Assembly: GCA_020881915.1 (NCBI GenBank)
Contig: JAJFPB010000007.1
Span: 2,790,001-2,854,000, forward strand
Direction: 5' to 3'
DNA from: Paramyrothecium sp. XJ0827
Lineage: Eukaryota > Ascomycota > Sordariomycetes > Hypocreales > Stachybotryaceae
DNA length: 64,000 nt
Shown here: piece by piece, positions 58,023 through 64,000 of the stretch
Numbering within the stretch: the stretch's first letter is position 1
Layout of the letters: each line of letters begins with the position of its first letter
Translations under genes and position numbers: made by a program
Notes under the pieces: model-generated
What the model was told of the DNA's origin: nothing
The model's input: the letters and a program-made list of their open reading frames with translations, nothing else
The model's database searches: none

Positions 58023-59655
58023 ATGAACGCCACGAAACGAAAGTTCAATGCCTTGCTGCAGGGTCTTAGCACCAATCGTGCACCCACCCCGACAGAAAAG
58101 CAAACCACGATCGATGCGACTCCACCCCGGCCGCCCATTGCGAGACCTGGACTTTCACCCAGCGAGTCCGTCTTGGAGAAGCGCAGGAGACTAGAAGCCT
58201 CCGGTCTACCGAGGCCACCGTCGTCCAGTTCAACAAGCGAGCCCCCCATCGCCGTATATTCGACGCCTAAGAAGCCAGTCGTCATAGCAAGCGTCCCTGT
58301 TCGAAACGAGGCGGCTGCCAAATACTGTCCGAGCGACCGAGCGGAGCTGTTGCGGAGGCTGGCCACGTTCCAAGACATAACCGACTGGACTCCCAAGCCG
58401 GATAAGGTGAACGAGGTGGAGTGGGCCAAGAGGGGATGGGTTTGCCAGGCCAAAGAAAGAGTTGGCTGCGTGCTCTGCAGAAAGGAGTTGGTCGTCAAGT
58501 TGAATCGGAAAGAGCTCGATGGCAAGGAGGTTCCAGTCCTTGTGTCTTCAGAGATAGGTATGCTCATTTCAGCGATCCCAAATGTCCAACATCGCGCTAA
58601 CGCCCCTGTAGAAAGCGCTCTTGTAGATAAGTACTCGCAGCTGATCATCGACTCGCATCGGGAAGACTGCCTGTGGAGGAGGCGGGGTTGCGACGGTAGG
58701 TTGCCCATATCACCATGGCTCTCACGCTCATCAGCTAACTCGAAACTTAGATTCTCTCCTTCGCCTCCCTCTAGCGAGCGCCAAAGCCACAATCGCAGAA
58801 TTGCGGCAGCGATATGACGAACTCTGTGCTCGGAAACCCTTTTTACCGTACGAGTTCAATCTCCGTCTTCCCGAAGGGCTAGACTTGGAGCAGGTTTTAC
58901 AGCAGCTGCCCTCCGATTTCTTCACAGAGCCCGCACCTGCTCAAGGCTCGCTGGAACAGACTCCGAATCGCGTTGCCTTTGCCTTGGCCCTTCTCGGCTG
59001 GCAAGGTCTCACAAACAGCCGCATTGGTGCTGTGCCTAATTCTGCCTCCTGCCACACCTGTTTGCGTCGGCTTGGTTTGTGGATGTTCAAGAGCAAAGAG
59101 GTGGATGAGCAGGGACAGGTGCTGGTGCCGGCGCCCATGGACTACCTGGACCCGGTCAGGGAACATCGGTTCTTCTGTCCCTGGATGAATGGCCTGGCCC
59201 AGTCGAGGACAGGTACTTCGACAGCCAAGGAGCCGGCCAACCCAGGATGGCAGATTCTTCTGCAAACGCTGAAGAATGAAGCACACCTCCGGAGTGTACT
59301 CGAAGGCCCGAAATTCAGAAGCCCCCGAACAGTGAGGGGCCACAACCCAGCCGTAAGCCTGCCAAATATCCCTATCAACCGAGCCAACGGGACAGGCGCC
59401 AAAAACGAGGTTGATTCGAACCAGGACGCCGGCCACGGGGCTGCGCAGGACGAGCTTGATAACGGCGACATCGTCGAAAATGAGAAGGAACGGGAGGCGA
59501 AAGACAAGGAGCGGTGGGCGAGGCTAAGGAGAGTCAAAAGCCTCTTCGAAGCCAAAGGCAGCAAGAGGCATAGGCGCCCGTTGAGCCGGCCGGGGACAGG
59601 TCACTCGACAGCAGGCGAACCGACAATCTCGTCGGAAGAGCAGGAAAAATCGTGA
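58023..59655 (+). CDS. C3HC zinc-finger/Rsm1 (NIPA-like) protein (507 aa)
   Basis: Exons 58023-58557, 58612-58695 and 58751-59655, with introns of 54 and 55 nt (GTATGC..TGTAG, GTAGGT..CTTAG; CTAAC branches). After a Pro/Ser-rich N terminus, the C3HC finger runs ~105-210: the invariant Trp pattern (WAKRGWVC), C149 and C152 (CVLCRKEL), then H194 and C198 in SHREDCLWRRRGC. The second half is the Rsm1 domain, with CHTCLRRLGLW and DPVREHRFFCPW supplying a further zinc site. The tail is acidic then basic (KRHRRP, an NLS-like patch). S. pombe Rsm1 functions in mRNA export; animal NIPA is an SCF-type F-box protein. Here a nuclear export or ubiquitin role follows only by family. Confidence 0.92.
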
Positions 59656-59814
59656 TTGTTTGTAGCGCGTTATGTAAACGATTAATGTATTAATAGGGGG
59701 CCGTCATAGACAAGGCTCGACTGTATCGTACAATATCCACCCTTCCGTACAAGCCGAGTCCACCAGGGCTTCGACAATAAAACTACACGGATTGCTTCAC
59801 GGCGGAGGCGTTGC

Positions 59815-60876
59815 TCATGTCTTCCAGCAAATGTCATCAAAAGACACCACTTTGCCAGAATACTCAATGTTCTCCTCCTTCTTTTCCACGTCGCCTTTTG
59901 TGTTGTAGCCGGCCATCTCGAGAAGAGCCATCCTCGCGCTCCCGACGCCAGCGCCGCCGCCGCCGCCCACCGCGCCTGAGCCGTCCATGCTCGCGGCTGT
60001 GACGAAGACATCTGGCGTGTACCCAGAGCCTTCGACCCAGCCATTGCCGAGGTCCTCCGACAGGGTGCGCATCTCCTCCTGCACGGCCGCTGCGAGCGTG
60101 CTGCACGCCGTGGTCCACTCGCTGCGGTTCTTGTCGGCCTTGGTGAGGATAACCGTGGTCCGCGTGTTGGACTCGGCGAGCGTCCTCAGAACCCACTTGT
60201 CCTCCTTCAGTAGCTTCTTCTCGGAGGAAAGGAGCACAACGGCACCGCGCAGCATAGGGCGGCCCTTGAGGTATTCGATGATGGAGTCACCCCAACCCGC
60301 CTGACTCCTGTACCCATACCCAGGCGTGTCCATAATGACAAGGCTGTGCTTGGGCGGACTGGTGCCCTTAGGAATAAGCGACAGAGGTATATTGGGAACA
60401 GGCCCTACGCCGTAGGCATTCATGGTGGTGGTCTTGCCGGGTCTGTGGCTCACCCTTGCCGCGTCGTGCCTCCCAACGAGGGCATTGAGGAACGAGGACT
60501 TGCCAACATTGGAAGCCCCTAGAATGACGAGCTCGGGCGTGTGCTCATTACGGGCATGATGAGAGAGCTCCTCGGCCGAGTAAAGGAACTTGTAGCCCTG
60601 CCGGAAGAACTTCTTGGCCGCTGCAAGTTGCTCCTTCTCATCCTTGGTCGGCTTTGGTAGGACAAGTGCGTTTCCGCTGTATCGGATGATGTCGCTCGAG
60701 GCGAGCGTCTGCTTGATGCCTTTCTTGGAGTTGGAGGAAGACGGCCTTTTCTGGCACGGCACGGAAAGGCTCCCACTCCTGTGTAGACACAAGCCAGAGG
60801 CCCGTGTCAGTGAAAGATGACTTCTGCAGAGTCGGGTGAGGACACGCCCGGAGCTGGGCGGTAGAACAGTAAACAT
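59815..60876 (-). CDS. EngB/YihA-type GTPase, mitochondrial (353 aa)
   Basis: Single exon, minus strand. The basic, Ser/Arg-rich first ~60 residues look like a mitochondrial presequence. G-domain motifs are: G1 GASNVGKS (120-127), G2 around PGKTTT (146-151), G3 DTPGYGY (183-189) and G4 TKAD (245-248). The order and DTPGYGY are diagnostic of the TrmE-Era-EngA-EngB family, EngB branch. Bacterial EngB helps large ribosomal subunit assembly; yeast Mrx8 is the mitochondrial relative. There is a Gly-rich insert near the C terminus. The stop is 159 nt from the convergent C3HC gene stop, and the start is divergent from the AlkB gene. Confidence 0.95.
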   Translation of the reverse strand: MFTVLPPSSGRVLTRLCRSHLSLTRASGLCLHRSGSLSVPCQKRPSSSNSKKGIKQTLASSDIIRYSGNALVLPKPTKDEKEQLAAAKKFFRQGYKFLYSAEELSHHARNEHTPELVILGASNVGKSSFLNALVGRHDAARVSHRPGKTTTMNAYGVGPVPNIPLSLIPKGTSPPKHSLVIMDTPGYGYRSQAGWGDSIIEYLKGRPMLRGAVVLLSSEKKLLKEDKWVLRTLAESNTRTTVILTKADKNRSEWTTACSTLAAAVQEEMRTLSEDLGNGWVEGSGYTPDVFVTAASMDGSGAVGGGGGAGVGSARMALLEMAGYNTKGDVEKKEENIEYSGKVVSFDDICWKT

Positions 60877-61267
60877 GGCGTCATGGGCCCTGCTTCGTCA
60901 TCACAACCCTTCACACAGCAAACCCAATGGCTCTTTCTACAAAGGAAAAAGCACGGGACTATGGAGGCTGTCTGGATATGCCTAGTTGAAGAAACGATGG
61001 GCGCAAATGGGTTCGAGGCGAATCTGCAAATATATGGCTTACGTAACATATCTACAGGCAAAAGCTGGTGTATGAAGTAGGTAAGTAGGCACGTTACAAG
61101 ACGACCGACACCACCACTACAAACGGGATTATTTCAAGTAAAGAATCTGCTCAAAAAGACGGATCAAAAGAGGCAGATTATCCTGCGAGAACACGTTCAG
61201 TTGTCCTTCTTCAATTCCTCGGACTTGAACCTCCCACTTGTCCGCAAATCCCTCTCTCGCCTCCACC
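60877..61267. promoter_or_regulatory. Divergent promoter region, EngB GTPase (-) and AlkB (+)
   Basis: 391 nt shared upstream region, so co-regulation is possible. GTAGGTAAGTAGG is near 61078. No gene is seen. Confidence 0.55.
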
Positions 61268-62374
61268 ATGGCCGCCGACTTTCGTCTGGACGAGCTGGAC
61301 GCTCACGAGCAGCCCTCGGATGAGATGAGAGCCGAGTGGAAATCCTTCTCCCGCATGGAGCCACGGGCGTTCGACGAGGAGCCCCGCGTCGATGACCCTC
61401 GGCTTCCTCTGGAGAAGACCGAGTTCCGCACCTCGGGTGCGATTCCTCGCTTGACGATTGCAGAGGCATTCTCACGGCTGAGCCCCGAGCTCGCGGATGG
61501 CGCTGAGGGTGACGCACCAATCCTCTTCCACCCTTTGCTCCCGGGTGAGTCGATTCTTGCCGTAACAGCCGTTCTCATGTCATGAATGCTGAGCTTCTCC
61601 GTAGGACTTCTCATCATTCCTTCTCTGGTGCCACCTTCAGTACAGCTCCCTCTCCTGGATCGCATGCTGCATCGGGACCTTGGCAACCCTCGGCACCAGA
61701 CAAACCTCCATCTCCACTATGACCTCCCCTACCCCGAAGGGTCAACAGACGAGGAGCGGTCATTCTTCTCCCACTCCCCTGAATCAGAGCCAAACTTCAT
61801 CCCCAAGGACCCAAGCGTCCATAAGCCCCTCTCGCCCAAGCAGGTCATGCAAAGGCGCCTGCACTGGGTCACGCTGGGCGGGCAGTACGACTGGACCAAT
61901 CGAGTGTACCCTGGCGAGCAACCGCCCGCGTTCCCTCCCGACATTGCTGGATTCCTGCAGACCCTGTTCCCGGAGACGCTGGCGCAGGCCGCCATTGTCA
62001 ACTTCTACAGCCCCGGAGACACGATGATGATGCACCGCGATGTCAGTGAGGAGGTCAACAAGGGCCTCGTGAGTCTGAGTTTCGGCTGCGACGGCCTTTT
62101 CATGATCTCCCCCAGCCGAGGCGTCGACGACGCGTCGCAGCCAGGGCCCGCGGCCGGAGAGAAACCCTACGTCCTACTGCGCCTGCGGTCGGGCGATGCC
62201 ATCTACATGACCGGCGAGTCGAGGTACGCCTGGCATGGCGTGCCAAAGGTGCTCAAGGACACCTGTCCCCCTTACCTGGAGTCGTGGCCTGCGAACGAGG
62301 GCAAGTTTGAAGAATGGCGAGGGTGGATGCGGAACAAGAGAATCAATCTCAATGTACGGCAAATGAGAGAGTAA
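61268..62374 (+). CDS. AlkB-like Fe(II)/2-oxoglutarate dioxygenase (348 aa), ALKBH1 type
   Basis: Exons 61268-61544 and 61605-62374; the 60-nt intron is GTGAGT..CCGTAG. The start is CACCATGGCC. The double-stranded beta-helix core carries the iron triad H236-x-D238 (MHRDVSEEV) and H303 (YAWHGVPKV). The RxNxxxR motif that binds 2-oxoglutarate and substrate is R338, N340 and R344 (RINLNVR). The nucleotide-recognition region includes LHWVTLGGQYDWTNRVYP, which with this length points to the ALKBH1 group. Activities in that group include demethylation of nucleic acids, including tRNA; which applies here is unknown. Cytosolic or nuclear; no targeting signal is obvious. Confidence 0.94.
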
Positions 62375-62898
62375 TCTAAACAAAAAAGAGAAATCACCAC
62401 GTAAAATTGTGCCTACCTCATCCTTGCTTGACGTCGTCACGATACTTGGAAGCAGGATTCACTCACGAATCCATTTCAGTAGTGAACAAAACCCACAAAA
62501 TGACACCATCGGGCAAAAAGCCATGTCATGATAAGTACCATAGTTCGGCCGCCGTTCAACAAACTCAAGTAGATCGGCATGGCCCGCTGGGGACAGTTTG
62601 ACAATGTAGTGAGAACGATTGCTTTGATAAAGGCCATTCGTGGGAGCAGTAGCCCTTATGAACAAATGCCCATCTGTTATTACTATTGTATTTCGCTTTT
62701 GTCGGTACCTTTGTATAATACAGCCATATACTTTCTTTCTCTCAGGGCAATAACAAAAACGCCATTTTGTCTCCCAACATCAAAGTCACCAAGTCTTCTA
62801 TATGATACACACAAGGAAGCTCGCAGGCTATTACTATCGGAACGTGTTGGAGCATTTGCAGCATAACCGTGATCGGTGGTTACGTTGGAAGAAAATGG
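62375..62898. other. Convergent spacer
   Basis: The 3' flanks of the AlkB gene (+) and the HECT gene (-). No gene is supported. Confidence 0.55.
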
Positions 62899-64000
62899 CT
62901 AGGCGAAACCAAACCCCTGCGCATTCTCCAGGGCCATGCCAAGCCGCTCCCGAAGCACCTCTTTATCCCGGTACTCAGGAAGCAGTAGTGTGCCGTAACA
63001 CGTGTAAGCAGTAGGTAGATGACCTCCTTCACCTTCCTCCTCGCCATTTTTCTGGACAACAAACTGAAGGTTCCTCATGCCGCCCACGGGTACGCGGTCC
63101 GAAGCAGTTACAAACTCGAGCAGTTTGCGCTTCATGTCATCGTCGTAGCGCTTCACAATAGACCAAAAGTCCTTGATGGTGTGATGCGATGCGTCCCACC
63201 CGACGTAGCGAGTGTAGCGGCGAAGGTCGGCAATATCAATATCCTGGACACCCTCGACGATCGATTGAAGGATGGAAGGGCTGAGAAGGGACAGAGAACG
63301 TGGTTCCAGGCATGAACGGAAGCCCTTCTCAAAGGCAAGGAACGGACGCCGCACTGAAACATCAGTCAAGTAGTGGACGTAGTCGCTGACATACTCGTCG
63401 CGGTTTTCACTTGTAACGAGCGGTGCCTCGTCCAGGTTACCGGAGGACTCCTTTTGAGAATCAAGGATGTTTTGGGGCCACGGCTCATCGCCTTTGCTCA
63501 TTTGGCTGCTGATGTTCTGCCCAAAAGCTGAGACTGAAAACTCATAAGTTCTCGCAAACACGTCTTCAACCTGGCCATCGCGCTCATCCCATTCGACCAA
63601 TGTGGTCAGGCCGCTGGCCAGATCAGGCCATCCATCAGCAATGTGGTGTAACTCGCATACTGGCTGACCGAGAAGTTTTCGGTAGAGTGCCCTCGGAAAT
63701 GTAACCGGCAGCGTCAGGCCGTTGTACACAGCAAGGGACACCAGCAGCCCGACGAGTTCAAATTTCCAGGTCTCGATTATGGAGCTCGGGGCAAACCATG
63801 CCATCCGCGTCCTTTCATCGATAGTAAAGGCACCATACTTTGGATCAAGGCATTCTGCGATGACCAGTCGGAAAAATTCTTGCTGTACACCGCCGGAGTC
63901 AAATCCCTCCTCTCCAGCCCCCTCTCCAAGGTGGACCTTAAGTGGACGCAGAAGTTCGCGACGCTCGCGTCTCCAGAGCTGGTCAAAAGCATCTCTCAGA
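62899..64000 (-). CDS. HECT-type E3 ubiquitin ligase, C-terminal part (HUL4-like)
   Basis: The frame is open from the right edge on the minus strand to TGA at 62901-62899; the N-terminal portion is outside the window. The visible N-lobe has RPLKVHLGEG, GFDSGGVQQEFFRL and DPKYGAFTID, all HECT hallmarks. The C-lobe ends TAYTCYGTLLLPEY with the catalytic Cys 32 residues from the end, then ..ALENAQGFGFA. The Cys, the preceding Thr and the terminal aromatic are conserved, so the enzyme looks active. It forms a thioester with ubiquitin and passes it to substrate Lys. HUL4 is the closest guess among fungal HECT types because of the segment around GWPDLASGLTTLV, but this is not secure without the N terminus. 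Confidence 0.92.
   Translation of the reverse strand, partial: LRDAFDQLWRRERRELLRPLKVHLGEGAGEEGFDSGGVQQEFFRLVIAECLDPKYGAFTIDERTRMAWFAPSSIIETWKFELVGLLVSLAVYNGLTLPVTFPRALYRKLLGQPVCELHHIADGWPDLASGLTTLVEWDERDGQVEDVFARTYEFSVSAFGQNISSQMSKGDEPWPQNILDSQKESSGNLDEAPLVTSENRDEYVSDYVHYLTDVSVRRPFLAFEKGFRSCLEPRSLSLLSPSILQSIVEGVQDIDIADLRRYTRYVGWDASHHTIKDFWSIVKRYDDDMKRKLLEFVTASDRVPVGGMRNLQFVVQKNGEEEGEGGHLPTAYTCYGTLLLPEYRDKEVLRERLGMALENAQGFGFA

Overview
The window is nuclear DNA from a filamentous ascomycete, most likely a Sordariomycete. Genes are mostly single and dispersed, with introns of about 50-80 nt that start GTANGN, carry a CTAAC or CTGAC branch site and end in YAG. Codons favour G/C at third positions. 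Several protein families are Pezizomycotina-type: velvet, a fungal bZIP, an intracellular ADGF-like deaminase and a secreted GMC oxidoreductase. No operon, rRNA, tRNA, CRISPR array or intact transposon was found. Exon structures were assembled by eye from frame continuity, splice signals and family motifs.

Left part (1-21.3 kb): the 3' end of a SANT/Myb-like gene; a 1169-residue coiled-coil protein; a seven-exon secreted GMC oxidoreductase (-); a six-pass membrane protein of unknown function; then 6.5 kb without genes leading to a velvet-domain regulator resembling VosA.

Middle part (23-40.3 kb): a GNAT acetyltransferase (-) divergent from TIM17 (+); a Thr-nucleophile asparaginase (-); a bZIP factor (-) divergent from a non-RD Ser/Thr kinase (+); a LYR-motif protein with a long tail (-), convergent with the kinase; and an uncharacterised 565-residue protein.

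Right part (41.9-64 kb): the proteasome activator BLM10 (1956 aa), which ends in a GC-AG intron and a variant HbYX tail; an ADGF/CECR1-like deaminase; a four-pass membrane protein; an SRP40/Nopp140-like nucleolar protein (-); an Rsm1/NIPA-type C3HC zinc-finger protein; an EngB-type GTPase (-); an AlkB-like dioxygenase; and the C-terminal part of a HECT ubiquitin ligase (-) that runs off the right edge.

The genes do not form one pathway. Most are single-copy housekeeping genes (mitochondrial import and biogenesis, proteasome and ubiquitin, nucleolus and mRNA export) mixed with regulators (velvet, bZIP, kinase) and two enzymes with unusual active-site residues (GMC and ADGF). I found no convincing multi-gene novel system. 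The best leads are single-gene oddities: the GMC His-to-Tyr change, the ADGF Asp-to-Asn change with an acylation-type N terminus, the bZIP lacking its basic-region Asn behind a uORF, and the BLM10 terminus. A short ACCTTAGGTA-like word also recurs across the intergenic DNA.
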